DNA of 64,000 nucleotides from Actinomadura latina NBRC 106108 (GTDB taxonomy: Bacteria; Actinomycetota; Actinomycetes; Streptosporangiales; Streptosporangiaceae), in assembly GCF_001552195.1 (NCBI RefSeq), contig NZ_BCQS01000007.1:1-64000 (forward strand). Direction: 5' to 3'. Below are positions 8,521 through 16,995 of the stretch, piece after piece (the stretch's first letter is position 1; each line of letters opens with the position of its first letter). The notes below the pieces were generated by a model. It was not told the DNA's origin. It did not search any database and saw nothing but the letters and a program-made list of their open reading frames with translations. The position numbers were made by a program, and so were the translations under genes.

Positions 8521-9021
8521 CTACCGGTCGACCTGCCGGCGCTTCCCGCCGTACATGCGGGGCGGGGCGCCGGCGGTCGTCGCCGGGGTCGGCACCGGGC
8601 GGACGGCCGCGTACCCGTCCGCCGCCCCGGCGATCTCGTCCGCCGGGGTCAGCCGGACGATCCACGACTCGGTCGCCCACGTCTCCACCTGCTCCTCGTG
8701 GGTGCGGGCGTTGAGGCGCTCCTTGGCGAGGACCGGGGTCACGGCGTCCCACTGCTCGGTTCCCGGCTCGACCACCTCGACGTCGGCGATGAACGCGACG
8801 AGCCGGCCGCCCTTGTCCTTGCTGCGCAGGATCACCGGCACGTGCGCTGACTCGGCCAGCCCCGGCAGCGGCTGCTCGCCCTCGCCGCCGGTCAGCACGT
8901 ACGCGGAGCCGTCGTGCCACACGTGCCAGGCGGCCCGCGGCTGCGGCAGGCCGGGCAGGTCCAGCCACAGCAGCCCCGACTTCTTGGCCGCCTCCTCCAC
9001 CAGCGCCCTGTTCAGACCCAT
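8521..9021 (-). CDS. Conserved hypothetical protein, 166 aa
   Basis: Soluble, with no signal peptide or membrane segment. It starts MGLNRALVEEAAKKSG and contains LPQPRAAWHVWHDGSAYVLTGG and VPVILRSKDKGGRLVAFIADV; the beta-rich pattern resembles small split-barrel (FMN-binding-like) folds, but no cofactor motif can be named. The C-terminus is Pro- and Arg-rich. It ends directly against the convergent sigma factor stop and its start is 39 bp from the divergent CoA-ester lyase start. I do not recognise a function. Confidence 0.7.
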   Translation of the reverse strand: MGLNRALVEEAAKKSGLLWLDLPGLPQPRAAWHVWHDGSAYVLTGGEGEQPLPGLAESAHVPVILRSKDKGGRLVAFIADVEVVEPGTEQWDAVTPVLAKERLNARTHEEQVETWATESWIVRLTPADEIAGAADGYAAVRPVPTPATTAGAPPRMYGGKRRQVDR

Positions 9022-9060
9022 GCCCGAAGGGTCTCACACCCGCTGGATAGCATCCGGGCC

Positions 9061-9999
9061 ATGCGCTCTCGACGTACCACCCTCGCCGTCCCGGGCAGCA
9101 ATCCGCGCTTCATCGAGAAGGCGCGGGGCCTGCCCGCCGACGAGATCTTCCTCGACCTGGAGGACGCCGTCGCGCCGTCCGCCAAGGAGGACGCCCGCGA
9201 GACCGTCGCCGCCGCGCTCAACGAGGGCGGCTGGTCGGGCAGGACGCGGGTGGTGCGCGTCAACGACGTGGAGACCCGCTGGGCCTACCGGGACGTGATC
9301 GAGGTTGTCGAGGGCGCCGGCGCGAACCTGGACGCGATCATGCTGCCGAAGGTGTCGGACGCCACCCACGTCCAGTGGCTCGACCGGCTCCTCACCCAGA
9401 TCGAGCGGGCGGTCGACCTGCCGGTGGGCCGCATCGCCATCGAGGCCCAGATCGAGGACGCCCGGGGCCTGACGAACATCGACGCGATCGCCGCGTCCTC
9501 GCCCCGGCTGGAGGCCCTGGTGCTCGGGCCGGGCGACCTCATGGCGTCCCTCAACATGAAGACCCTGGTCGTCGGCGAGCAGCCGCCCGGCTACACCGAG
9601 GGCGACGCCTACCACCACATCCTGATGCGGATCCTGATCGCCGCCCGCGCCCACGACCTGCAGGCCATCGACGGGCCGTACTTCAACGTCCGCGATGTGG
9701 ACGCCTTCACGCGGGTCGCGCGGCGCTCCGCCGCCCTCGGCTTCGACGGCAAGTGGGTCCTGCACCCGGCGCAGATCGAGGCGGGGAACGCGGTGTTCTC
9801 CCCGTCCCAGGACGACTACGACCGCGCCGAACTGATCCTGGACGCCTACGACCGCTCCCTGCGCGAGGGCCGCGGCGCCGCCACGCTCGGCGACGAGATG
9901 ATCGACGAGGCGTCCCGCAAGATGGCGCTCGTCATCGCCGCCAAGGGCCGCGCCGCCGGGCTGGCCCGCACCCGGCGCTCCGACCCGCCGGGGAACTGA
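9061..9999 (+). CDS. HpcH/HpaI-type CoA-ester lyase (CitE/malyl-CoA lyase-like)
   Basis: 312 residues from ATG 9061. It is a TIM barrel of the citrate-lyase beta family: RTTLAVPGSNPRFIEKA at the N-terminus, EIFLDLEDAVAP (metal and acid ligands), MLPKVSDA, AQIEDARGL and GFDGKWVLHPAQIE. These enzymes cleave or form C-C bonds in CoA thioesters such as malyl-CoA or beta-methylmalyl-CoA, using Mg2+. It is longer than CitE of citrate lyase, and no other citrate-lyase subunit is nearby, so a malyl-CoA-type or citramalyl-CoA activity is more likely. It is a monocistronic plus-strand gene; the exact substrate cannot be read from the sequence. Confidence 0.85.
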   Translation: MRSRRTTLAVPGSNPRFIEKARGLPADEIFLDLEDAVAPSAKEDARETVAAALNEGGWSGRTRVVRVNDVETRWAYRDVIEVVEGAGANLDAIMLPKVSDATHVQWLDRLLTQIERAVDLPVGRIAIEAQIEDARGLTNIDAIAASSPRLEALVLGPGDLMASLNMKTLVVGEQPPGYTEGDAYHHILMRILIAARAHDLQAIDGPYFNVRDVDAFTRVARRSAALGFDGKWVLHPAQIEAGNAVFSPSQDDYDRAELILDAYDRSLREGRGAATLGDEMIDEASRKMALVIAAKGRAAGLARTRRSDPPGN

Positions 10000-10051
10000 C
10001 GCCCCGTACGATTCGTCCCACGTACGCGAAGGGTTCACGGGAGGGGTCGAC

Positions 10052-11353
10052 GTGTCAGAACCAGGGGAGACCAACGGCTGGGCGCCCCCGGATTCCACCC
10101 CTGCCGAGCCGCACGGCCGCCTCGCTCCGCCCGACCCCGAGCGGACGTCCGCCCCACCGCGGCCCGACGGCGGAATGCCGCAGCCTTACGGGCAGGCTCA
10201 GGGGTACGGGGGTGCTCCTGAGTACGCGCCTGGAATGCCCTACTGGCAGGGATCGCCGGCGCAGCCGGGCGGGTGGGAGTACGGGTCCGGTGCCTATGGG
10301 CCCGGAGCCTACGGGCCCGCGTACGGCGCGCCGCCCGCCAAGCGGCGGTGGCCGGTGGAGCCGCCGGAGGGCAGGCCGTTCCACCAGGCGGCGCGGAACG
10401 AGGCGCACCGGTGGTGGCGTCCGCTGGTGGGAAGCCTGGCGATCATCGCCGTGGGGACGGGTTCCGCGATCCTGCTGATGCTCGCCGGGATGGTCGTCAA
10501 GGTGGCGGCCACCGGCGACGTCCCGGACCCCACCGGGACGGGCACCGACTCGATCTTCGGGAACGACACGGCGGACCTCGCGTTCAACCTGGGGTCGCTC
10601 GCCCTGTTCCTGCCGGTGGCGCTGGGCGCGGCGTGGCTGGTCCAGCGGCGGCGGCCGGGCACGCTGTCGTCGGTCGCGGGCCGGCTGCGGTGGCGCTGGA
10701 TGCTGGCGTGCTCCGGCCTGGCGGTCATGTTCTGCGTCGTGTCGTACGGGACGTCGATCGTGGCGGCCGTCGCGATGGACGACCAGTCCGGCGGTGACGA
10801 GCACTGGGTCGGCTGGGGCGCGTTCCTGGCTCCCGCGATCGTGATCGTCCTGCTGGTGCCGTTCCAGGCGGCCGCGGAGGAGTACGTCTTCCGCGGCTGG
10901 GTGCTCCAGGCCGTGGGCGCCTGCACGCTGGAGAACGCCGGGAGCGGGATCGGACGGTTCTTCAGCGCCGTGTTCCGCACCCCGTGGCCCGGCATCGTCG
11001 TCGGGTCGGCGCTTTTCACGGCCGGGCACGGCTACACGAGCTGGGGCATCCTCGACATCTTCCTGTTCGGTGCGATCGCGGCGTGGCTGGCGGTGCGGAC
11101 GGGCGGGCTGGAGTCCGGCATCGCCCTGCACGTGTTCAACAACCTGATGGCGTTCCTGCTCCCGGCGGCGGTCGGCAAGCTGGACATGGAGCAGGGCAGC
11201 GTCCCATGGCAGGTGGTGCTCGCGGACGTCGTCCCGATGGTGCTCTACGCGCTGGTGGTCGTGCGGCTGGCGCGCCGGATGCGGGTCCAGCGGGTCACGG
11301 CGCGGGACGGCGTGCCGGTCACGCCGGACTCGCGACCGGTCCCGGTGTCATAG
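10052..11353 (+). CDS. CPBP (CAAX/Abi) intramembrane metalloprotease
   Basis: 433 residues from GTG 10052, with GGGAGGGG 5 nt upstream. A Pro/Gly/Tyr-rich cytoplasmic N-terminus of about 120 residues is followed by about eight hydrophobic segments. The CPBP motifs are present: EE-x3-R (E276-E277 in AAEEYVFRG), the second motif around FTAGHGYTSW, and HVFNN near the end. The family cleaves within the membrane and includes prenyl-protein and bacteriocin-immunity members. The long low-complexity N-terminus is common in actinomycete homologues. Its 3' end overlaps that of the convergent Nudix gene by 6 bp. Confidence 0.88.
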   Translation: MSEPGETNGWAPPDSTPAEPHGRLAPPDPERTSAPPRPDGGMPQPYGQAQGYGGAPEYAPGMPYWQGSPAQPGGWEYGSGAYGPGAYGPAYGAPPAKRRWPVEPPEGRPFHQAARNEAHRWWRPLVGSLAIIAVGTGSAILLMLAGMVVKVAATGDVPDPTGTGTDSIFGNDTADLAFNLGSLALFLPVALGAAWLVQRRRPGTLSSVAGRLRWRWMLACSGLAVMFCVVSYGTSIVAAVAMDDQSGGDEHWVGWGAFLAPAIVIVLLVPFQAAAEEYVFRGWVLQAVGACTLENAGSGIGRFFSAVFRTPWPGIVVGSALFTAGHGYTSWGILDIFLFGAIAAWLAVRTGGLESGIALHVFNNLMAFLLPAAVGKLDMEQGSVPWQVVLADVVPMVLYALVVVRLARRMRVQRVTARDGVPVTPDSRPVPVS

Positions 11354-11737
11354 GACGCCCCACAGCGCGAGCGCGTCGAGGAGCCCCGGCGTGACGGGGA
11401 GGTCGCCGAGGTCGTCCGGCCGCACCCAGCGCGCCTCGGACGCGTCGTCGCCCGCGCGGAGCGTCCCGCCGGTCACGGTGGCCGTGTAGTCGTGGATCTC
11501 GTAGGCGACGCCGTCCGGGCCGGGGCGTTCGACCGTCCCGGCCAGGGCGCCGACGGCGACGTCCAGGCCGGTCTCCTCCTTCAGCTCCCGCGCGACCGCG
11601 GCCGGATCGTCCTCGCCGGGCTCGACCCGTCCGCCCGGGACGGACCACAGGCCCTCGCCCGGCGGGCGCCCGCGCCGGACGAGGAGCAGCCGCCCGTCGC
11701 CGTCGTGCACGATCCCGCCGACGCAACGAATTCCCAT
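11348..11737 (-). CDS. Nudix hydrolase
   Basis: 129 residues from ATG 11737. The complete Nudix box runs from GGRVEPGEDD through AVARELKEETGLDV, giving the GX5EX7REUXEEXGU pattern needed for Mg2+ binding and pyrophosphate hydrolysis. The fold is a single domain (IRCVGGIVHDGDGRLLLVRRG start, ARWVRPDDLGDLPV end) similar to MutT/ADP-ribose-type members. The substrate is not predictable. The frame is open upstream beyond the ATG, but homology begins at this Met. Confidence 0.88.
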   Translation of the reverse strand: MGIRCVGGIVHDGDGRLLLVRRGRPPGEGLWSVPGGRVEPGEDDPAAVARELKEETGLDVAVGALAGTVERPGPDGVAYEIHDYTATVTGGTLRAGDDASEARWVRPDDLGDLPVTPGLLDALALWGVL

Positions 11738-11821
11738 GACTCCATTTTGTCCCCCCCTTTCCCATGCGGCTACCTGTCCGAACTTGACGATCGGGGACGC
11801 CGCCGCGCAAGGTGGGTAATC

Positions 11822-12478
11822 ATGAGGGCGGAGCCGATGTGCCCGCGCTGCGCGGGTCCGCTTCGCGCGCCGGGACTCTGGTCGAGCGACTGGACCTGTG
11901 GTGTGCACGGCGCCGTACTGCCGAGGCAGCCGTCCAAACGTCCCGGCCCGGACGGGCTGGCCGCCGTGCTGCGCGACGCGAGAGTCCCCGTCTGGACGCC
12001 CTGGCCCCTTCCGCCGGCCTGGCTCGTCACGGGATTCGCCACGGTCGGGGACGACCGTTCGGGTGCGCGGGCGACGGCCGTCGCCGTGTCCGGGCCGGGG
12101 CTCCTGCGCGGCCCCGCCGACCTTGTGCTGATCGCCGAGGAGCCCGGCATCGGGCTCGGCGCCCACTACGCCGGGCTCGACGGCTCCGACCCCGGCGAGG
12201 CGTTCAACGGGAGCCCGCCGCACGTGAAGCTCGACGTCAGCGGTCCGGCCGCGACGTGCGGGCGGTCGGTGCCCATGTGGGCGGTCGGGACCGGGCCCGA
12301 CCGCGCCGACCGGGCCGTCTTCGTCGGGGAGGCGATGGGCAACTGGCTGTGGGCGGTGCTGTGGCCCGCCGACTCCGGCGTCCTGATGCTGGAGACCCAG
12401 AACCTCCTCGACCTGCGCGAACCGGGCATGGACCTCGATCTCCCCTACGGCGCCCACAGCCCGCGGCTGGACGAGTGA
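11822..12478 (+). CDS. DUF6758-like actinomycete protein with N-terminal zinc-ribbon-like cysteines
   Basis: 218 residues from ATG 11822. The N-terminus carries CPRC and, 17 residues later, CGVHG, which could hold a zinc ion. The core contains VPVWTPWPLPPAW, DDRSGARATAVAVSGPG and ADLVLIAEEPGIGLGAHYAGL, a pattern I recall from a conserved actinomycete family (DUF6758) with no known function. No membrane segment is evident. Its 3' end overlaps the convergent PadR gene by 34 bp. The family is usually single-copy, which hints at a housekeeping role, but nothing more specific can be said. Confidence 0.75.
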   Translation: MRAEPMCPRCAGPLRAPGLWSSDWTCGVHGAVLPRQPSKRPGPDGLAAVLRDARVPVWTPWPLPPAWLVTGFATVGDDRSGARATAVAVSGPGLLRGPADLVLIAEEPGIGLGAHYAGLDGSDPGEAFNGSPPHVKLDVSGPAATCGRSVPMWAVGTGPDRADRAVFVGEAMGNWLWAVLWPADSGVLMLETQNLLDLREPGMDLDLPYGAHSPRLDE

Positions 12479-12816
12479 CCGAACCAGGCTGAGGCGAGGC
12501 TCTGGTAGCGGCTCATATAGGAGTCGAGCAGCTTCCGCAGCGCCTCCAGGTCGCGGGCCCAGTCCGTGAGCGCGGCGAGGCCGGGGCCGGTGATGCTGTA
12601 CACCTTGCGGGCGGGGCCCGCCGGGTTCGGCTCCCAGCGCGCCTCCACCAGTCCCCGGCGCTCCAGTTCGCGCAGGGCCCGGTAGACGGCGCCGGGGTCG
12701 TCCTGGAGCAGCAGGCCGAACGAGCGGAGGTGCTCGATCAGCGCGTAGCCGTGCCCCGGCCGCTCGCTGAGAAGCAGCAGCAGGCACGGCTGCAGGAGTC
12801 TGACGACCGACCTCAT
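12445..12816 (-). CDS. PadR-family transcriptional regulator
   Basis: 123 residues. The winged-helix N-terminus (LLLLLSERPGHGYALIEHL; DPGAVYRALRELERRGLVEARWE) is typical of PadR subfamily-2 regulators. The short C-terminal helix (LTDWARDLEALRKLLDSYM) mediates dimerisation. Such proteins are usually autoregulated and repress a nearby transporter or membrane gene. The divergent neighbour is the DUF4239 membrane protein starting 149 bp away, a possible target. Confidence 0.85.
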   Translation of the reverse strand: MRSVVRLLQPCLLLLLSERPGHGYALIEHLRSFGLLLQDDPGAVYRALRELERRGLVEARWEPNPAGPARKVYSITGPGLAALTDWARDLEALRKLLDSYMSRYQSLASAWFGHSSSRGLWAP

Positions 12817-12965
12817 CTTCCCACCGCCACCTTCGCCACATAAAGTGAAAACGCAGATACGGAGCGCAATGGCGAACGTATCCCGTCAGCCGGTGCCTAA
12901 CCCGGGGTACGGGGGCGAACCGTGGCCCGCGCCCAGGCCCGGGCCGGGAACCAGCAGGGGGGACA

Positions 12966-13775
12966 GTGGACACGGCCGTTACCTTCGACGCGCTGTTCCC
13001 GTTGGCGTCGATCCTGGTCACGCTGCCGACCTGGGTGACCGGGCTGCTGATCATCGTCGGCCTGCCCGTGCTGGTCACCGTGCTCCAGGCGCTCATCCGG
13101 CACCGCTTCCCGGTGCTGAGCCTGCGGCGGCACAACGACGTCGCCGGGTTCCTCCTCGCGGTCATCGGCGTCATCTACGCGGTGTCGGCCGGGTTCATCC
13201 TGATCGATCTGCACGACGCCCGGAACGAGGCGAAGTCCGCGGCGCATTCGGAGGCCCTGACGCTCCTGGCCATCGCCCAGCAGAGCCGGGTCATGGGGCC
13301 GGACGCGCAGCGGCGGATCACCGCGCGCGTGGTCGCCTACGAGAACGCGGTGATCGGTTCGTGGCCGCCCGGTGAGGGGAGCGCCGAGGCGCCGCCGCGG
13401 GCGCTGGAGCGGCTGCAGACCGAGATGGAGGGGCTCCGGCCGACGACCCAGACCCAGGAGGCGTTCGTCTGGGAGGCCTCCCGCCGGCTCATGGAGGCCG
13501 GTATCGAGCACCAGGAGCTCGAGGTCGAGGCCGCCGACGGCTCCCTCGACGTGCTGCTGTGGATCGCGGTGATCATCTCCAGTGCCGCGACCCTCGCGTT
13601 CTGCCTGGTCTTCGGGCTGGAGAACGCCCGCCTGCACTACCTCATGGTGGCCGGGGTGACGATCGTGATCGCCGTCAACCTGTTCCTCATCGTGGAGCTC
13701 AACTACCCGTTCAAGGGCGATCTGTCGGTGCGGCCGGACGTCGCCGAGCACGTCATCCGGGAACTGGGACGATGA
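12966..13775 (+). CDS. DUF4239 (bestrophin-like) membrane protein
   Basis: 269 residues from GTG 12966. Two membrane segments at the N-terminus (PTWVTGLLIIVGLPVLVTVL; AGFLLAVIGVIYAVSAGF) are followed by a soluble helical domain with many Ala/Glu, then two C-terminal helices (VLLWIAVIISSAATLAFCLVFG; YLMVAGVTIVIAVNLFLIVE). This topology and the DARNEAKSAAHSEA segment fit DUF4239, sometimes called bestrophin-like. An ion-channel role is inferred only from that name. Its tail overlaps the GH15 gene by 23 bp. It may be controlled by the divergent PadR. Confidence 0.75.
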   Translation: MDTAVTFDALFPLASILVTLPTWVTGLLIIVGLPVLVTVLQALIRHRFPVLSLRRHNDVAGFLLAVIGVIYAVSAGFILIDLHDARNEAKSAAHSEALTLLAIAQQSRVMGPDAQRRITARVVAYENAVIGSWPPGEGSAEAPPRALERLQTEMEGLRPTTQTQEAFVWEASRRLMEAGIEHQELEVEAADGSLDVLLWIAVIISSAATLAFCLVFGLENARLHYLMVAGVTIVIAVNLFLIVELNYPFKGDLSVRPDVAEHVIRELGR

Positions 13776-15588
13776 GCTGCTTGCGCGGCGCCGACGACAG
13801 CGCCTCGTCCAGGGACAGCGCGGCGCCGACCAGGCCGAGATGGCTGAACGCCTGCGGGAAGTTGCCGAGGTACCGGCCGGCGGAGTCCATCTCCTCGGCG
13901 AAGAGACCGAGGTGGTTGGCGTAGGAGTGCACCTTCTCGAAGGAGAGCCGGGCCCGTTCCAGGTCGCCGGACCGGGTGAGGGAGTCGATGTACCAGAACG
14001 AGCACATGCAGAAGGTGCCCTCGGTGCCGGTGAGCCCGTCGGAGGCGCCGTCCCCCGTCCGGTAGCGGTACACGAGCGCGTCGTCGGCGAGGCGGTCGTC
14101 GACCGCGCGCAGCGTCGACATCCAGCGGGGATCGTGCGCGGAGATGAACCCGGTGATCGGCATCAGCAGCACCGCGGCGTCCACGATGGTGCTGCCGCGG
14201 TGCTGGACGAACGTCCCGAGCTGCTCGTCCCAGAACTCCTCGTGCATGCTGGCGTGGATGCGGTCGCGCACCTCCCGCCAGCGGTCGATCGGCGCCGGCA
14301 GGGACCTGCGCTCGGCGACGGCGATCGCCCGGTCGAGCGCGACCCAGCACATCAGCCGGCCGAACAGGAACTGCTGGCGGCCTCCCCGCACCTCCCAGAT
14401 CCCCTCGTCGGGCTCGGCCCAGTTGGCGGCGACCCAGTCGACGGACTTGCGCAGGTGCTCCCACAGCTCGTGGGAGACGTGCTGGACCCGCTGGTCGTAC
14501 AGGTCGACCAGGTAGAGGAACTCGCCGTAGATGTCGAGCTGCAGCTGGTCGTACGCGCCGTTGCCCACCCGGACGGGCGTCGAGCCCCGGTAGCCGGACA
14601 GGTTCGGCAGCGTCTCCTCGCTCAGGTCGTGCCGCCCGTCGATGCCGTACATGATCTGCAGCCGCCCGTCCCCGGACGACTCGCGGTAGCGCTGGGTGAC
14701 CCAGTCGATGAAGCGCCGGGGTTCGTCGGTGAAGCCGAGCCGCAGCAGCATCGCGGCGGTGAGCGAGGCGTCGCGGATCCAGCAGTAGCGGTAGTCCCAG
14801 TTGCGCTCGCCGCCGACGAGCTCCGGGAGGCCGAAGGTCGCGGCGGCGGCGATCGAGCCGTACCCCTCGGAGGTGAGCAGCTTCAGCGCCAGCGCCGACC
14901 GGGTCACCATCTCCCGCCAGCGCCCCTGGTAGGCGCCGTGGTCCACCCAGTCCCGCCAGAACTCGACCGTGTGCCGGAAGGCGTGGTCGACCCAGCCCTG
15001 CCGGCCCGTCACGGAGGCCGTGTCGGGGCCGATCATCTCGAGGACGAAGTCGAGCCGGTCGCCCCGGGCCAGCTCGAACTCTCCCACGGCGTCCCCGTCC
15101 TCGACGCGCAGCGGGACCGGGGTCCGCAGGCGCAGCACCTTCCCGCCGCCGCCCTCGGGCTCGAAGCGGACCTCGCGGTCGCTGCTGAACGCCTTGTGCG
15201 GGATCCGCGCGTAGCCGAACCTCGGCGCGCAGCGCAGCCGGAACCGGAGCCGGCCGCTCACGCCCGTGACCCGGCGCACGACGGTGTGCGTGTGGCGCAT
15301 CTCGCCGACCGGCATGAAGTCGGTGATCTCGGCGACGCCGCCGTCGGACAGGAACCGGGTCAGCAGCACGTTGGTGTCGGGCAGGTAGATCTGCCTGAGC
15401 CGCCCCTTCTCCCCGGCCGGGCCGATCTGGAAGGCGCCGCCCTCCTCGGCGTCGAGGAGCGCCGCGAAGATGGTGGGGGAGTCGAAGTCGGGCAGGCACA
15501 GGTAGTCGATCGAGCCGTCGCGGGCGACCATGGCCACGGTGTGCAGGTCGCCGATCAGCCCGTAGTCCTCGATGTCCTTGTAGCTCAT
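13753..15588 (-). CDS. Glycoside hydrolase family 15 (glucoamylase/trehalase-like)
   Basis: 611 residues. An N-terminal beta-sandwich (IEDYGLIGDLHTVAMVARDG, then LPDFDSP) is followed by the (alpha/alpha)6 barrel with WDYRYCWIRDASLTAAMLL, the GH15 hallmark. Actinobacterial members of this exact architecture include mycobacterial trehalases as well as glucan hydrolases. No signal peptide is present, so the substrate is cytoplasmic. It is the last gene of the minus-strand operon that starts with a sugar oxidase, and its ATG overlaps the stop of the PPC-domain gene (ATGA). That context suggests hydrolysis of a disaccharide or modified glucoside rather than starch. Confidence 0.88.
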   Translation of the reverse strand: MSYKDIEDYGLIGDLHTVAMVARDGSIDYLCLPDFDSPTIFAALLDAEEGGAFQIGPAGEKGRLRQIYLPDTNVLLTRFLSDGGVAEITDFMPVGEMRHTHTVVRRVTGVSGRLRFRLRCAPRFGYARIPHKAFSSDREVRFEPEGGGGKVLRLRTPVPLRVEDGDAVGEFELARGDRLDFVLEMIGPDTASVTGRQGWVDHAFRHTVEFWRDWVDHGAYQGRWREMVTRSALALKLLTSEGYGSIAAAATFGLPELVGGERNWDYRYCWIRDASLTAAMLLRLGFTDEPRRFIDWVTQRYRESSGDGRLQIMYGIDGRHDLSEETLPNLSGYRGSTPVRVGNGAYDQLQLDIYGEFLYLVDLYDQRVQHVSHELWEHLRKSVDWVAANWAEPDEGIWEVRGGRQQFLFGRLMCWVALDRAIAVAERRSLPAPIDRWREVRDRIHASMHEEFWDEQLGTFVQHRGSTIVDAAVLLMPITGFISAHDPRWMSTLRAVDDRLADDALVYRYRTGDGASDGLTGTEGTFCMCSFWYIDSLTRSGDLERARLSFEKVHSYANHLGLFAEEMDSAGRYLGNFPQAFSHLGLVGAALSLDEALSSAPRKQLIVPVPG

Positions 15589-15983
15589 GACGGCCGCCTC
15601 TCCGTCAGCGACACCAGCAGCATGGGTTGGGCCACCGCGCGCACCAGGTGGCCGCCGAAGGCGTTGCCGTCGGGGCCCGCGAGCACGGCGTGGAGGTGCA
15701 CCCGCGGTTCGGCGTCCAGCGCCACCTGGCCGGTCACGTTGAGCACCTCGACGTGCTCGTGGGGGACCTGGAGCTCCACGAACCGCTCGGACGGCATGTC
15801 GTAGCGGGCCAGCGTGAACTCGTCGAACCCGCCGATGGCCACGAGGAAGCCGTGCTCGACGGAGTTCTCGGCGGCGAACGCGGTGATCCGCGTGACGACC
15901 TCGTCGCCGGCGGCGACCCGGAGGGAGAGGTTGCGGACCCCGTCCGGGGACGCCGCGGCACGGTTCGTCGGGTCGGTGCTCAT
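15585..15983 (-). CDS. PPC-domain (DUF296) protein
   Basis: 132 residues from ATG 15983. It has the PPC/DUF296 fold signature: LRVAAGDEVVTRITAFA, HGFLVAIGGFDEFTLARYD, then HLHAVLAGPDGNAFGGHLV. Bacterial stand-alone PPC proteins are trimeric and of uncertain function; in plants the domain accompanies AT-hook DNA binding, which is absent here. The conserved His-rich HLHAVL-GGHL pair could bind metal. It is tightly coupled to GH15 (ATGA overlap) and 26 bp downstream of the epimerase gene, so it may act as an accessory protein or small-molecule sensor of the sugar pathway. Confidence 0.78.
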   Translation of the reverse strand: MSTDPTNRAAASPDGVRNLSLRVAAGDEVVTRITAFAAENSVEHGFLVAIGGFDEFTLARYDMPSERFVELQVPHEHVEVLNVTGQVALDAEPRVHLHAVLAGPDGNAFGGHLVRAVAQPMLLVSLTERRPS

Positions 15984-16009
15984 GGTGGTCTCCCTCACGA
16001 GTGGTCTCC

Positions 16010-16906
16010 CTATGAGTGCGCGGCCACGGCCGGCGGCGACTCCAGGGCGGCGGAGTACAGCTGCTCGGTGATGAAGCGCTGCGCGTGCCCGGCGAGGTCG
16101 TCGGAGTCGTCCCACGGGTCCCGCCAGATGCAGAGGGCGTTGGACAGCTCCGGGGCGATCACCGCCGAGGAGAAGGACTCGAAGATGATCGGGCCGGTGT
16201 AGCCCGCCCGGTGCAGGGCGCGGAAGAAGCCGGCGAAGTCGATGTCGCCGGACCCGAGGTAGCCCCGGTTGCTCTCGCCGACGTGCACGTAGCCGAGGCG
16301 GTCGCCGGCCACGAGCACCGGGTGCGCCGTGTCCGGCTCCTCGATGTTCAGGTGGTAGGTGTCCAGGTGGACGTCCACGTTGGGCCGGTCGATCTCCTCG
16401 GCGAGGGCCAGCGCCTGCGCCGCCGTGTTCACCAGATTGGTCTCGTAGCGGTTGCAGGTCTCCAGGCCCAGCCGGACGCCCGCGTCGGCCGCCAGGTCGG
16501 CCGTCCGGCGCAGCACCTCGGCGGACTGGGCGCGCCCCCGCGCCGTGGGCGGCCGGTCGTACTTGCCCAGCATGCTGTAGATCGTGCCGCAGAGGCGGTC
16601 GCCGCCCATGTCGCGGACGAGTTCGACCCCCTGCCGGAGGCGCCGCTCCCCGGCGGCGACGGCGGCGGGGTCCTCGCTCGTGATGTCGGTGTCGCGGGTG
16701 TGGAACAGGTTGCCGGTCACGGCCAGGCCGTGTTCCGCCATGATGCGCCGGGTCGAGGGGGCGTCGATGTGCCAGCTGTCCAGCAGCGGGATCTCCAGGC
16801 GGTCGTAGCCGCAGGCCCGGGTGCGCTCGGCGGCGTACCGGGCCCGGCCCTCGTTCCAGTCGCCCGTCCAGACCAGGGCGTGGATGCCGAGAGTAGGTGC
16901 TTGCAT
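16010..16906 (-). CDS. Sugar (phosphate) isomerase/epimerase, xylose-isomerase-like TIM barrel
   Basis: 298 residues from ATG 16906, with AAAGGA upstream. Features of the D-psicose/D-tagatose 3-epimerase group are visible: GIHALVWTGDWN at the N-terminus, LGLETCNRYETNLVNTA (metal Glu), VDVHLDTYHLNIEE (metal Asp/His), YVHVGESNRGYLGSG and IIFESFSS (second Glu). The family uses Mn2+/Mg2+ to epimerise or isomerise keto sugars; relatives act as deglycosidases on 3-keto-glycosides. Placed between an inosose-dehydratase-like gene and a PPC protein, downstream of a sugar oxidase, it probably processes the oxidised sugar. Confidence 0.85.
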   Translation of the reverse strand: MQAPTLGIHALVWTGDWNEGRARYAAERTRACGYDRLEIPLLDSWHIDAPSTRRIMAEHGLAVTGNLFHTRDTDITSEDPAAVAAGERRLRQGVELVRDMGGDRLCGTIYSMLGKYDRPPTARGRAQSAEVLRRTADLAADAGVRLGLETCNRYETNLVNTAAQALALAEEIDRPNVDVHLDTYHLNIEEPDTAHPVLVAGDRLGYVHVGESNRGYLGSGDIDFAGFFRALHRAGYTGPIIFESFSSAVIAPELSNALCIWRDPWDDSDDLAGHAQRFITEQLYSAALESPPAVAAHS

Positions 16907-16935
16907 GATCGTCCTTTCCCGGGAGGACGGCGCCC

Positions 16936-16995
16936 CGTCCGGCGGCGTCCCGTCCGGCGGCGTCCCGTCCGTCAGCGTCCCGTCCGTCAGCGTCC
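16936..16995. repeat. Tandem 15-bp repeat, four copies
   Basis: Four adjacent 15-bp units: 16936-16950 and 16951-16965 (CGTCCGGCGGCGTCC), then 16966-16980 and 16981-16995 (CGTCCGTCAGCGTCC). The two halves are internally identical and differ from each other at the middle bases. The last unit overlaps the stop codon of the inosose-dehydratase-like gene (16987-16989), so the array fills the short gap before the epimerase gene. Confidence 0.9.

Noticed and set aside
13840..15804. Long plus-strand frame of 654 residues
   Set aside because: Antisense shadow of the GH15 gene, with no domain-like sequence.
16936..16995. 15-bp repeat as a CRISPR or origin iteron
   Set aside because: Units are directly adjacent without spacers, there is no Rep gene, and the array overlaps a stop codon.
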